Of a DNA stretch of 32,064 nucleotides, positions 23,898 through 32,063 are shown one piece after another. The stretch comes from Phenylobacterium sp. Lineage in GTDB: Bacteria; Pseudomonadota; Alphaproteobacteria; Caulobacterales; Caulobacteraceae. The notes under the pieces are model-generated. The model saw nothing but the letters and a program-made list of their open reading frames with translations, did no database searches and was not told where the DNA came from. The DNA lies in NCBI RefSeq assembly GCF_016793225.1, contig NZ_JAEUMN010000123.1, forward strand, positions 1 through 32,064, given 5' to 3'. Numbering within the stretch: the stretch's first letter is position 1; every line of letters starts with the position of its first letter. The position numbers and the translations under genes were made by a program.

Positions 23898-25457
23898 TCA
23901 GCCGACCTTCCGGTCCCGCCCTTCCCAGTACGGCTTGCGCAGTTCGCGGCGCAGCACCTTGCCCGAGGGGTTGCGCGGCAGGACGTCGATGAAGTCCACG
24001 CTCTTGGGGGCCTTGTAGCCGGCGATCCGCTGGCGGGCCCAGCCGATGACGTCGTCGGGCGTCGGGTCGGCGCCGGGCGCCTTCACGACGATGGCCTTCA
24101 CCGCCTCGCCCCACTTGTCGTCGGGCACGCCGATGACCGCGGCGTCGGCCACGCCCGGGCAGCCCAGGATCGCGTTCTCCACCTCGGCCGGATAGACGTT
24201 CTCGCCGCCCGACACGATCATGTCCTTCACCCGGTCGTGGACGAAGAAGAAGCCGCTCTCGTCCATATAGCCGGCGTCGCCGGTGCGCAGCCAGCCGTCC
24301 GGCCGGATGGTTTCGGCCGTCGCCTCGGGCCGGTTCCAGTAGCCGGCCATGACGATCGGGCCGCGGATCTCGATCTCGCCGATCTCGCCCGCGGGCAGCG
24401 TGGCGCCGTCCTCGTCGGCGATCCGCGTCTCCAGCGTCGGCCAGGGCCGGCCGCATGACCGAAGAAGTTCGCCCCGGTGCTCACCGGGCGCCAGCGTGGT
24501 TCCGGCGCCCGTGGTCTCGGTCATGCCGTAGAACTGGATGAACCCGCATCCGAACACCTGGGTGGCCTTGGCCAGCACCGCTTCCGAGATCGGCGAAGCC
24601 CCGTAGCTCACGGTCTTCAGGCTGGAGAAGTCGGCCTGGTCCACGCCGGGGGTCTGCAGCAGGGCGTTGATCATCACCGGGGCCAGGAAGACGTGGTTCA
24701 CGCGCTCGACGCCGAAGGCCTCCAGCACCTTCGGCGGGACGAAGTCGGCCTGCAGCACGATGCGCGCGCCCGAGGCCAGCCCGGCGAAGCTGATGTTCGT
24801 GCCGGCCACATGGAACATCGGCATCAGGATCAGCACCGTGTCGTCGGCCTCGTACGAGAACCCCTCGATCGCGTGGCGCAGGTTGAGGAAGGCGCTGTAG
24901 TTGGCGTTGGTCAGGCGCACGCCCTTCGGCAGGCCGGTCGTGCCGGACGTGTAGAGCTGCAGGACGTCGTCGTCCGCCGTCGGCTCCGACAGCGCGGGGG
25001 CCGGAGCGGAGTCGCGGGCCGACGCGTAGTCCATGAAGGCGGGACTGCCGCCGCCCACGCCCACCACGAGCACCTCGCGGTCCACCTGGTTCAGCACGGC
25101 CTCCGCGGCCGCGTAGAACTCGGGGCTTACGAAGAACACGTCCGCGCCGGAGTCCTGCAGGATGAAGGCGATCTCGGGCACGGCGAGGCGCGAGTTGATC
25201 GGGGCGAAGCAGGCGCGCGCCTTGGCCACGCCGAAGAAGATCTCGTACCAGGCCTCCGACGCCCGGCCGAGCCAGGCCACGCGGTCGCCGGCCTTCACGC
25301 CCAGCTTCTGCAGCAGCCCCGCCACCTGGTCGGAGCGCCGGTCGAGCTCGGCGTAGGTCAGGTCGCGCCCCTCGAAGTGCACGGCCACGCGGTCTGCGCG
25401 TTCACGCCCGTGGACGCGCGCGATGTCGATCAGCAACTGGATGGGATCGTCGGTCAT
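23898..25457 (-). CDS. AMP-dependent acyl-CoA ligase (fatty acid/aryl acid-CoA synthetase)
   Basis: Protein of 519 aa of the ANL superfamily. The AMP-binding P-loop is LYTSGTTGLPKG at residues 168-179. The acyl-adenylate motif is FYGMTETTG, the hinge region reads DGWLRTGDAGYMDESGFFFVHDRVKDMIVSGGENVYPAEVE, and the C-terminal catalytic Lys is in NPSGKVLRREL. It activates a carboxylic acid as acyl-AMP and then acyl-CoA; chain length cannot be fixed from sequence alone. The gene lies 85 bp downstream of kynureninase on the same strand and could be co-transcribed, but no shared pathway is obvious. Confidence 0.94.
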   Translation of the reverse strand: MTDDPIQLLIDIARVHGRERADRVAVHFEGRDLTYAELDRRSDQVAGLLQKLGVKAGDRVAWLGRASEAWYEIFFGVAKARACFAPINSRLAVPEIAFILQDSGADVFFVSPEFYAAAEAVLNQVDREVLVVGVGGGSPAFMDYASARDSAPAPALSEPTADDDVLQLYTSGTTGLPKGVRLTNANYSAFLNLRHAIEGFSYEADDTVLILMPMFHVAGTNISFAGLASGARIVLQADFVPPKVLEAFGVERVNHVFLAPVMINALLQTPGVDQADFSSLKTVSYGASPISEAVLAKATQVFGCGFIQFYGMTETTGAGTTLAPGEHRGELLRSCGRPWPTLETRIADEDGATLPAGEIGEIEIRGPIVMAGYWNRPEATAETIRPDGWLRTGDAGYMDESGFFFVHDRVKDMIVSGGENVYPAEVENAILGCPGVADAAVIGVPDDKWGEAVKAIVVKAPGADPTPDDVIGWARQRIAGYKAPKSVDFIDVLPRNPSGKVLRRELRKPYWEGRDRKVG

Positions 25458-25542
25458 TCTGGCCCTTGGGTTTCCTCGCGGGCGTTTCCGCGCCCGTCGG
25501 CGGAATAGCTAGCAACGGGGACCCCGCGGCGGAAGCCTGCCT

Positions 25543-26769
25543 TCAGGTCACGGTCGCCCGGACCCGGAACTCCGGACGCTCGAAGGCGCGGGTCTCCAGC
25601 ACGTCGCGCAGGATCTCCACCGCGTCCCAGACCTCGGCATGGCTGAGGAAGAGCGGCGTGAAGCCGAACCGGCAGATGTCGGGGTCGCGGAAGTCGCCGA
25701 TCACCCCGCGGGCGATCAGGGCCTGGACCAGCGCGTAGCCGTCGGGGTGGGCGAACGCCACGTGCAGGCCGCGCCGGGCCATGTCGCGCGGGCCCACCAG
25801 CGTCAGGCCGAGCCCGCCGCAGCGGGCCTCGACCAGCCGCGTGAACAGTTCGCACAGGCTGCGGCCCTTGGCGGCGACGGCGCCGGCGGGCGCGCGCAGA
25901 TGGATGTCGACGCCGCATTCGAGCGCCGCGATCCCCAGGATGGGCGGCGTGCCGCAGAGCTGGGCGCGGATGTCGGGGGCCGGGCGGTAGCGGGGCTCGA
26001 AGGCGAAGGGCGCGGCGTGGCCCATCCAGCCGGACAGTGGGGGGCGGATCGCCGCCTGGTGACGTTCGGCGACGAACAGGAAGGCCGGCGCGCCCGGCCC
26101 GCCGTTCAGGTGCTTGTAGCCGCAGCCGACGGCGAGGTCGGCGTCCGCACGGTTCAGGTCGCAGCCCGCCGCGCCCACGGTGTGGCTGAGGTCCCAGAGG
26201 ACCAGCGCACCCCTCGCGTGCGCCGCCGCCGTGACGGCCGCCATGTCCCAGGCTTCGGCCGTGGCGTAGTGGACATGGGTCAGCACCAACAGCGCCGTTT
26301 CGTCGTCGACGGCGCCGAGCACCTGGTCGCGGGGCAGGACCTCGAGCGTCGCGCCGACCAGCGCGGCCAGGCCCTCCAGCACGTACACGTCGGTGTGGAA
26401 GTTGCCGGCTTCGGTCACGATCTTCCGGCGCCCCGGGCGCAGCGGGAGCGCGCCCGCCGCGAGCTTGAAGAGGTTCACCGAGGTGGAGTCCGCCACCGCC
26501 ACCTCGCCGGGCGCCGCGCCGATCAGCCGCGCGATCTTGTCGCCCACCCGCTGGGGCGCGTCGATCCAGCCCGCCTTGTTCCAGCTGGTGATGAGGTCGT
26601 GGCCCCACTCGCGCGCCAGGACGTCGTCCATCCGCCCGCGCGTCGCCTTCGGGATCGGCCCCAGCGAATTGCCGTCGAGGTAGATGATGCCGTCCGGCAG
26701 GTCGAACAGGTCGCGGAACGCGCGCAGCGGATCGTCGGCGTCGAGGGCTTCGGCGTGGGCGCGGTCCAT
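25543..26769 (-). CDS. kynU: Kynureninase
   Basis: Protein of 408 aa, the normal kynureninase length, when started at ATG 26769 (MDRAHAEALDADDPL); the open frame extends further upstream but into the divergent gene. A PLP enzyme that cleaves kynurenine to anthranilate and alanine in tryptophan breakdown. Marks include IIYLDGNSLGPIPK near the start, STSVNLFKL, the DLSHTVGA strand with the PLP-binding Asp, and the PLP Lys219 in GCGYKHLNGGPGAPAF, then CGTPPILGIAALE and the C-terminal RFGFTPLFLSHAEVWDAVEIL. Tryptophan dioxygenase and formamidase genes are not in the window. Confidence 0.96.
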   Translation of the reverse strand: MDRAHAEALDADDPLRAFRDLFDLPDGIIYLDGNSLGPIPKATRGRMDDVLAREWGHDLITSWNKAGWIDAPQRVGDKIARLIGAAPGEVAVADSTSVNLFKLAAGALPLRPGRRKIVTEAGNFHTDVYVLEGLAALVGATLEVLPRDQVLGAVDDETALLVLTHVHYATAEAWDMAAVTAAAHARGALVLWDLSHTVGAAGCDLNRADADLAVGCGYKHLNGGPGAPAFLFVAERHQAAIRPPLSGWMGHAAPFAFEPRYRPAPDIRAQLCGTPPILGIAALECGVDIHLRAPAGAVAAKGRSLCELFTRLVEARCGGLGLTLVGPRDMARRGLHVAFAHPDGYALVQALIARGVIGDFRDPDICRFGFTPLFLSHAEVWDAVEILRDVLETRAFERPEFRVRATVT

Positions 26770-26890
26770 GACGCGGGTTCTAGCCGCCGCGTTTCCGCGC
26801 GGAAAGGACACCTCGCACGGTGCGTGCTTAGATGCCGCCACAGGGCTTCGAAGGCGCGGGCGGCAAGACCCGCGGGAGGGAACGGGACAC

Positions 26891-28633
26891 ATGCTGAGCT
26901 GGCGCAAGCTGGCGCTCGCCTCGACGGCGGCGCTCATCCTCACGACCGCCGCGGCGGACCCGGCGCTGGCGCAGCGGCGGGCCGCGGCCGCCGCCGAGAA
27001 GCCCGCGCCGTGGCCGGGGCTGCCGCCCGGAGCGGTCGAGGAGGTCATGACGCTGCGCGACGGCGTGAAGCTGTCCGCCAATGTGTTCAAGCCGGCGGGG
27101 CAGGGGCCCTGGCCGGTGGTCCTCTCGCGCACGCCCTACCTCAAGGACGGCCGCATCGATCCGAACGCCGATCCCAGGGGCGAGGAGAACCGCAAGCGGC
27201 TGGCGGCGCAGGCGAAGCGCTATACCGACGCCGGCTACGTCTTCGTGCTCCAGGACGTCCGCGGCAAGGGTCGCAGCCAGGGCTTCTACGCCGCCTTCGA
27301 GAACGACATCGAGGACGGCTACGACGCGGTGGAATGGGCCGGGACCCAGCCCTGGTCCAACGGCAGGGTCGGCATGACGGGCGGCTCGGCCCTGGGGATC
27401 ACCGCCAACTCGGCGGCCATGGCTGCGCCCCCGCACCTGAAGGCCGCCTACGTGGTCGTCGCCCCGGCCGACCGGCTGGCCTACAGCTATCCGGGCGGCG
27501 TCCTGAAGGAGAAGGACACCGTCGGCTGGCTGCGCGGGCAGGGGGTCTCGGAAGAGGCGCTGAACCGCACCCGCGGCCGGGCCTTCGACGACGTGTCCTG
27601 GAACCGCGTCTCCATGGTCCAGAACCGCAAGTACATCCAGATTCCGATCTACAACGTCGGCGGCTGGTACGACATCTTCAACGGCGGCACGGTCGAGAAC
27701 TTCGAGTGGCTGCAGAACCACGGCGCCGCCGGCGCGCGCGGGAACCAGAAGCTCCTGATGGGCCCGTTCGGCCACGGCCAGCTTTCCGGCGAGCTGGCCT
27801 ATCCCGGCAGCGACCGCCTGAGCCTGGGCGGCGACCAGGAGATCCGCTGGTTCGACTACTGGCTGAAGGGCCAGGACAACGGGATCATGGACGAGCCGCC
27901 GGTCCAGTACTTCATGATGGCGAGCGCGCGGAAGGACGCCTACAGCCCGAAGAACCGGATGCTCGCCTCGGCGAACTGGCCGCCCGCCTACCGCGAGGTG
28001 CGCTACTATCCCGGCCCCGGGAACAGCCTCGTCCCGAGCGCGCCGACGGGCGAGGGGCAGCGGTGGAGCTACCGCTTCGACCCCGCCAACCCGGTGACCA
28101 CCTTCGGCGGCGCCAACCTGACCTTCGAGCGCGGACCGGACGACCAGCGCAAGGTGGGCCAGCGGCAGGACTACCTGCGCTTCTCGACCCCGCCGCTGGA
28201 GAAGGATGTCGCCATCGCCGGCCCGGTGAAGGTGGAGCTGTGGGCCGCGACCGACGGGCCCGACACCGACTTCGTCGCCAAGCTGGTGGACGTCTACCCC
28301 GACGGCTACGAGGCCCTGATCCTCGACGCGCCGATCCGCACGCGCTTCCGCGACGGGCGGATGCCGGAACAGGTGCGGATGATGACCCCCGGCGCGCCCG
28401 AGAAGCTGGTCATCGACCTGTGGCCCACGGCGATCACCTTCGAGAAGGGGCACCGGATCGCGCTGCACATCACCTCGTCGAACAGCCCGCGCTTCGAGGT
28501 GAACCCCAACACCGGCGAGCCGCCGGGTTCGGGAAAGCTCAAGCCGCGGGTGGCGGTCAACACGATCTACGTCGACGCCGCCCATCCGACGGCGGTGGTC
28601 CTGCCCGTGGTCTATCCGGCGGAGACGAAATAG
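26891..28633 (+). CDS. Secreted CocE/NonD family hydrolase
   Basis: Protein of 580 aa starting at ATG 26891 with GGGAGGGAA 8 nt upstream. A signal peptide covers residues 1-28 (ending ALAQ), so it acts in the periplasm or outside. The alpha/beta-hydrolase core has the X-Pro dipeptidyl-peptidase S15 style: MTLRDGVKLSANVFKP, DVRGKGRSQG, the nucleophile Ser166 in GGSALG, Asp in NVGGWYDIFNGGT and His in PFGHGQ. The last about 190 residues form the PepX_C jelly-roll domain (GPVKVELWAATDGPDTDF...). Relatives include cocaine esterase, glutaryl-7-ACA acylase and alpha-amino-acid ester hydrolases; the substrate is unknown. It is divergent from kynU. Confidence 0.93.
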   Translation: MLSWRKLALASTAALILTTAAADPALAQRRAAAAAEKPAPWPGLPPGAVEEVMTLRDGVKLSANVFKPAGQGPWPVVLSRTPYLKDGRIDPNADPRGEENRKRLAAQAKRYTDAGYVFVLQDVRGKGRSQGFYAAFENDIEDGYDAVEWAGTQPWSNGRVGMTGGSALGITANSAAMAAPPHLKAAYVVVAPADRLAYSYPGGVLKEKDTVGWLRGQGVSEEALNRTRGRAFDDVSWNRVSMVQNRKYIQIPIYNVGGWYDIFNGGTVENFEWLQNHGAAGARGNQKLLMGPFGHGQLSGELAYPGSDRLSLGGDQEIRWFDYWLKGQDNGIMDEPPVQYFMMASARKDAYSPKNRMLASANWPPAYREVRYYPGPGNSLVPSAPTGEGQRWSYRFDPANPVTTFGGANLTFERGPDDQRKVGQRQDYLRFSTPPLEKDVAIAGPVKVELWAATDGPDTDFVAKLVDVYPDGYEALILDAPIRTRFRDGRMPEQVRMMTPGAPEKLVIDLWPTAITFEKGHRIALHITSSNSPRFEVNPNTGEPPGSGKLKPRVAVNTIYVDAAHPTAVVLPVVYPAETK

Positions 28634-28696
28634 CAGCGGTCGGCGGCTCGACCTCGCGCGGCTCACATGTGTAGTCTGCGCGGGCAGGGGGGCGCG

Positions 28697-28873
28697 ATGG
28701 CGGGCAGGAAGCGCGCAGCCGCGGTTGATGCGGCGCTGAGAGGGATGTTCCGGGGACTCGAGGCCCGGGGCGTGCCCGAGCACGTGATGCGCGTGGTGGA
28801 CGAGCTCGAGGCCGCCGCCGAGCAGGACGCGGCTAGGCCGTCCCCAGAACCGCCGCCGACTCCAGAGCCATGA
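28697..28873 (+). CDS. NepR-like anti-sigma factor (putative)
   Basis: Protein of 58 aa, the size of NepR, starting at ATG 28697 with AGGGGGG 5 nt upstream (an earlier ATG at 28667 is less well placed). The core VDAALRGMFRGLEARGVPEHVMRVVDELEAA fits the NepR pattern: two short helices joined by a V-P turn. NepR binds the EcfG sigma factor and is released when phosphorylated PhyR binds it. The tail is Pro/Glu-rich. The gene converges on the sigma gene and overlaps its 3' end by 41 bp, an unusual arrangement since nepR is normally in the same operon. If this is a shadow frame, it is a deceptive one. Confidence 0.6.
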   Translation: MAGRKRAAAVDAALRGMFRGLEARGVPEHVMRVVDELEAAAEQDAARPSPEPPPTPEP

Positions 28874-29372
28874 CGTCCGTCGGGTCGTCCGCGTCCATGA
28901 TCTTCAGCAGGCGCGCGCGGGCCCGGTTCACACGGCTCTTGATCGTGCCCAGCGCGCAGCCGCAGATCTCGGCGGCTTCTTCGTAGGAGAGCCCCGCCGC
29001 GCCCACCAGGATCAGGGCTTCGCGGTGCTCGCTGGGAAGCTGCTGCAGGGCCGCCTGCAGCGAGCGCATGGCCACGCTCCACTCCTGGGTCGGCGGGGTC
29101 TTCAGCGTGCTGGCGTACTCGCCCATCTCGTCGCGCACCTCGCGGCGGCGGCGCAGGACGTTCGTGTAGTAGGTGTTCCGCAGGATCGTGAAGAGCCAGG
29201 CGCGCAGGTTGGTGCCGGGCTCGAACTTGTCGCGGTTGGCCCACGCCTTGATCAGCGTGTCCTGAACCAGGTCGTCGGCGTCGGACCCGTTGTGACTGAG
29301 GGACCACGCAAAGGCTCGCAGCGCGGGAATGAGTCCGACGACATCGTCCCGCCAACTCGACACGGAGGTCAT
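28833..29372 (-). CDS. EcfG-type (general stress response) ECF sigma factor
   Basis: Protein of 179 aa from ATG 29372, with AAGGGG 6 nt upstream; the open frame extends upstream but no conserved sequence is lost. Region 2 reads LSHNGSDADDLVQDTLIKAWANRDKFEPGTNLRAWLFTILRNTYYTN, and region 4 reads LPSEHREALILVGAAGLSYEEAAEICGCALGTIKSRVNRARARLL. The FEPGTNLRAWLFTILRN and SYEEAAEICG phrases are characteristic of the alphaproteobacterial EcfG/SigT/RpoE2 group. It directs RNA polymerase to GGAAC-N16/17-CGTT promoters in stress. An exact such promoter lies upstream (29429-29453), so it should activate its own gene. Controlled by NepR and PhyR; phyR is not in the window. Confidence 0.93.
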   Translation of the reverse strand: MTSVSSWRDDVVGLIPALRAFAWSLSHNGSDADDLVQDTLIKAWANRDKFEPGTNLRAWLFTILRNTYYTNVLRRRREVRDEMGEYASTLKTPPTQEWSVAMRSLQAALQQLPSEHREALILVGAAGLSYEEAAEICGCALGTIKSRVNRARARLLKIMDADDPTDVMALESAAVLGTA

Positions 29373-29428
29373 ACACACCCCTTTGGGAACCCGGCCGCTC
29401 GACCGGTACGAAGCCGCCAGGTCATCTG

Positions 29429-29453
29429 AACGCGGCGCGCCTGGGACCGTTCC
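29429..29453 (-). promoter_or_regulatory. EcfG promoter for the sigma factor gene
   Basis: On the minus strand GGAAC (29453-29449) and CGTT (29432-29429) are separated by 16 nt, an exact match to the general stress promoter consensus. The -10 box is 56 bp before the sigma gene start codon. Confidence 0.85.
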
Positions 29454-29473
29454 GGCCGCTAGGCCAGGACGGC

Positions 29474-29499
29474 GGAACCGCTGTGGGCGAATCGACGTT
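29474..29499 (+). promoter_or_regulatory. EcfG promoter for egtBD
   Basis: On the plus strand GGAAC (29474-29478) and CGTT (29496-29499) are separated by 17 nt, again an exact match. The start codon of egtBD is 110 bp downstream, leaving a leader of about 100 nt that contains the palindrome GCATCGATGC at 29501-29510. Confidence 0.85.
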
Positions 29500-29608
29500 G
29501 GCATCGATGCGATGCGGACGGGGCATGACCCGGCCTGTTGCCGCGTTCCGGTTTTGTCCCCATGGTGACGGACGTCGGGTGCGGCGTTCGATCATGAAGG
29601 GACCTCAG

Positions 29609-31765
29609 ATGCGCGAGACCGAACGACGGCCTGAGGATCGCTCTCGCCTGCACGTCGAAGCGAGCGCGACGGACGCCATCGTGCGCTACCGGGCCGTGCG
29701 CCGCGGTACGGAGGCCCTGACGCGCTCCCTGACGCCCGAGGACATGGGCGCCCAGTCGATGCCCGACGCCAGCCCGACGAAATGGCACCTCGCCCACACC
29801 ACCTGGTTCTTCGAGACCTTCATGCTGGGGCCGCACCTGCCCGGCTACCGCGTGTTCGATCCGCGGTTCGGCTACCTGTTCAACTCCTACTATGAGGCGG
29901 TCGGCCCGCGGCAGCCGCGACCGGCGCGGGGGCTGATCACCCGTCCGACCGTGGCCGACGTCTTCGCCTATCGCGCCCACGTGGACGCAGCGATGGAGCG
30001 GCTGCTGGCGAACGGCGTGGACACGCTGGGCGGCCTCCTCGACCTGGGGCTGGCGCACGAGGAGCAGCACCAGGAGCTGATCCTGATGGACATCCTGCAC
30101 CTGTTCGCCCAGTCGCCGCTCAGCCCCGCCTTCGCGCCGCCGCGGCCCGCGCCCGCGGCCGACCCCGGCCCGATGGCATTTGCGGACGTGCCGGGCGGCC
30201 TGGCGGAGATCGGCCATGCCGGCGACGGCTTCGCGTTCGACAACGAAGGGCCGCGCCACCGCGTCTGGCTCGAGCCCTTCCGCCTGGCGGACCGGCTGGT
30301 GACCAACGGCGAATGGCTGGCGTTCATGGCCGACGGCGGATACCGGCGGCCCGAGCTCTGGCTGTCCGACGGCTGGGCCCTCTGCCGGGCCGAGGGCTGG
30401 CAGGCCCCCGTCTACTGGCGCGAGGGCGCCGGCGGCTGGACCATCATGGGTCTGACGGGCGCGCGGCCGCTCGATCCCCACCAGCCGGTCAGCCACGTGA
30501 GCTACTACGAGGCCGACGCCTACGCCGCCTGGGCCGGCGCGCGGCTCCCCACCGAGGCCGAGTGGGAGCGCGCGGCGACCGCCGGCGGCGACCTCAGGGG
30601 CCGTGGCGAGCTCTGGGAATGGACCCGCAGCGCCTACCTTCCGTACCCCGGGTTCCGCCCCGCGGCGGGGGCGGTGGGCGAGTACAACGGCAAGTTCATG
30701 TCCGGCCAGTTCGTGCTGCGCGGCGGCGCCTCGGTGACGCCGGCCGGCCACGTCCGCGCCAGCTACCGCAACTTCTTCTATCCGCATCAGCGCTGGATGT
30801 TCTCCGGCGTGCGCCTGGCGCTGGACGGACACGGCGAAGGCGCCGCAGCGTCGGATCTCGAGGCCGACGTGCTGGCGGGCCTGTCGAAGTCCCGCAAGTC
30901 GATCCCGCCCAAGCACTTCTACGACGCCGAGGGTTCGCGCCTCTTCGAGCTCATCACCGAACTGCCGGAGTACTATCCGACCCGGACCGAGATCGCGCTG
31001 CTGCAGGACCAGGCCGCCCGGATCGCCCGCCGCATCCCCGACGCCGCCGCGCTGGTGGAGTTCGGCTCGGGCGCCAGCACCAAGACTCGCATCCTGCTCG
31101 ACGCCGCGCCCCAGCTCGCCGTGTACGTCCCGATCGACATCTCGGAAACTGCGCTGCAGGCGGCCGCGCGGGCGATCCGGTCCGACTATCCCGGGCTCAC
31201 CGTGGCCGCCCTTCGCGACGACTTCACCAACGCCCTGCAGCTGCCCGAGGCGGCGCGCGGCAGGCCGGTGGTCGGCTTCTTCCCGGGCTCCACGATCGGC
31301 AACTTCGACCGGGCGCAGGCCAGGACCTTCCTGGAGGGCGCGCGTCGCCTCCTGGGCCCCGGCGCCGCCCTGCTGGTGGGGATCGATCTCGTGAAGTCGC
31401 CAGAGGTCCTGGTGGCGGCCTACGACGACGCCCAGGGCGTGACGGCCGCCTTCAACCTGAACCTGCTTGCCCGCATCAACCGTGAGCTCGGCGCGGACTT
31501 CGATCTCGCGGCCTTTCGCCACCGCGCGATCTGGAACCCCGCCGAGAGCCGGATCGAGATGCACCTCGAGAGCCTCGCCGACCAGACCGTGCGCGTGGCC
31601 GGCCGGCCGTTCCACTTTCGGGCGGGTGAGACACTGCACACCGAGAACTCGCACAAGTTCACGCTGGAAGGCTTCGCGGCGCTCGCCGGCGACGCCGGCT
31701 GGTCCGTGGAGGAAAGCTGGCGCAGCGCCGAACCCGGCTTCGCCGAAGTGCTGCTCCGCGCCTGA
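29609..31765 (+). CDS. egtBD: EgtB-EgtD fusion, ergothioneine biosynthesis
   Basis: Protein of 718 aa. Residues about 20-175 are the DinB-like part of EgtB with the iron ligands: His60/His63 area (KWHLAHTTWFFE) and HEEQHQE with His150, His154 and Glu156. Residues about 190-405 are the FGE-sulfatase-like part (FDNEGPRHRVWLEPFRLADRLVTNGEW, LPTEAEWERAA, RGGASVTPAGHVRASYRNFFYP). Residues about 420-718 are EgtD, the histidine Nalpha-trimethyltransferase (FYDAEGSRLFELITELPEYYPTRTE, SAM site FGSGAS near 486). EgtD makes hercynine, EgtB adds a sulfur-containing thiol to C2. I start at ATG 29609, with AAGGGA 6 nt upstream; the ATG at 29483 lies inside the promoter. EgtA, EgtC and EgtE genes are not seen. 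Confidence 0.94.
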   Translation: MRETERRPEDRSRLHVEASATDAIVRYRAVRRGTEALTRSLTPEDMGAQSMPDASPTKWHLAHTTWFFETFMLGPHLPGYRVFDPRFGYLFNSYYEAVGPRQPRPARGLITRPTVADVFAYRAHVDAAMERLLANGVDTLGGLLDLGLAHEEQHQELILMDILHLFAQSPLSPAFAPPRPAPAADPGPMAFADVPGGLAEIGHAGDGFAFDNEGPRHRVWLEPFRLADRLVTNGEWLAFMADGGYRRPELWLSDGWALCRAEGWQAPVYWREGAGGWTIMGLTGARPLDPHQPVSHVSYYEADAYAAWAGARLPTEAEWERAATAGGDLRGRGELWEWTRSAYLPYPGFRPAAGAVGEYNGKFMSGQFVLRGGASVTPAGHVRASYRNFFYPHQRWMFSGVRLALDGHGEGAAASDLEADVLAGLSKSRKSIPPKHFYDAEGSRLFELITELPEYYPTRTEIALLQDQAARIARRIPDAAALVEFGSGASTKTRILLDAAPQLAVYVPIDISETALQAAARAIRSDYPGLTVAALRDDFTNALQLPEAARGRPVVGFFPGSTIGNFDRAQARTFLEGARRLLGPGAALLVGIDLVKSPEVLVAAYDDAQGVTAAFNLNLLARINRELGADFDLAAFRHRAIWNPAESRIEMHLESLADQTVRVAGRPFHFRAGETLHTENSHKFTLEGFAALAGDAGWSVEESWRSAEPGFAEVLLRA

Positions 31766-31779
31766 GCCCCGACAGCAAG

Positions 31780-31811
31780 AGGGGATGAGAGACCTGGGTC
31801 TCTCATCCCCT
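31780..31811. terminator. Bidirectional terminator hairpin
   Basis: A perfect 15-bp stem (AGGGGATGAGAGACC / GGTCTCTCATCCCCT) with a 2-nt centre lies 14 nt after the egtBD stop and 39 nt from the stop of the converging KGG gene. It should serve both. Confidence 0.8.
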
Positions 31812-31850
31812 GCGCTGCATCGTCATGTTGGAATGGCGCGGGTCGGCGCC

Positions 31851-32063
31851 TCAGCTCTCGCTGCCGCGCGTGCGACCGCCGCCGCGGCTGGCCTCGCCGC
31901 CCTTGCGGCCGGCGGAAGCGGCCAGGTCGCGGTCCTTGGCGAAGCTGCGCTTCTCGCCGGGGACGCTGGCGCCGCCCTTGCGGGCGATCTCGCGGCGGCG
32001 TTCGGGGTTCATGGCGGCGAAGCCGCGTCGGGCGCGGGGCTTGCCGGTGTCAGCGGTGGCCAT
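31851..32063 (-). CDS. KGG-repeat stress protein (GsiB/con-10-like)
   Basis: Protein of 70 aa starting at ATG 32063, one base from the window edge; upstream control elements are off the window. It carries two KGG motifs: FAAMNPERRREIARKGGASVPGEKR and SAGRKGGEAS, with SFAKDRDLAA between. It is Arg/Lys/Gly/Ser-rich, without Cys or Trp, and probably disordered. KGG proteins (B. subtilis GsiB, fungal con-10) are induced by general stress and desiccation. Its position beside the EcfG and egtBD genes fits the same regulon, but its own promoter cannot be checked here. Confidence 0.88.
   Translation of the reverse strand: MATADTGKPRARRGFAAMNPERRREIARKGGASVPGEKRSFAKDRDLAASAGRKGGEASRGGGRTRGSES

Noticed and set aside
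25639-28674. Very long open frame (1011 codons) on the plus strand
   Set aside because: It runs antisense to kynureninase and then out of frame through the CocE hydrolase; composition is Arg/Gly/Ala/Pro/His-rich, typical of high-GC shadow frames.
26828-28783. Long minus-strand frame (651 codons) opposite the CocE hydrolase
   Set aside because: Shadow of a gene with clear alpha/beta-hydrolase motifs; no ribosome site and biased composition.
29483-29608. Upstream ATG (29483) as start of egtBD
   Set aside because: It lies between the -35 and -10 boxes of the predicted EcfG promoter and would not be transcribed; ATG 29609 has a proper ribosome site.
29459-31654. Long minus-strand frame (731 codons) opposite egtBD
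   Set aside because: Shadow of egtBD; also covers both EcfG promoters.
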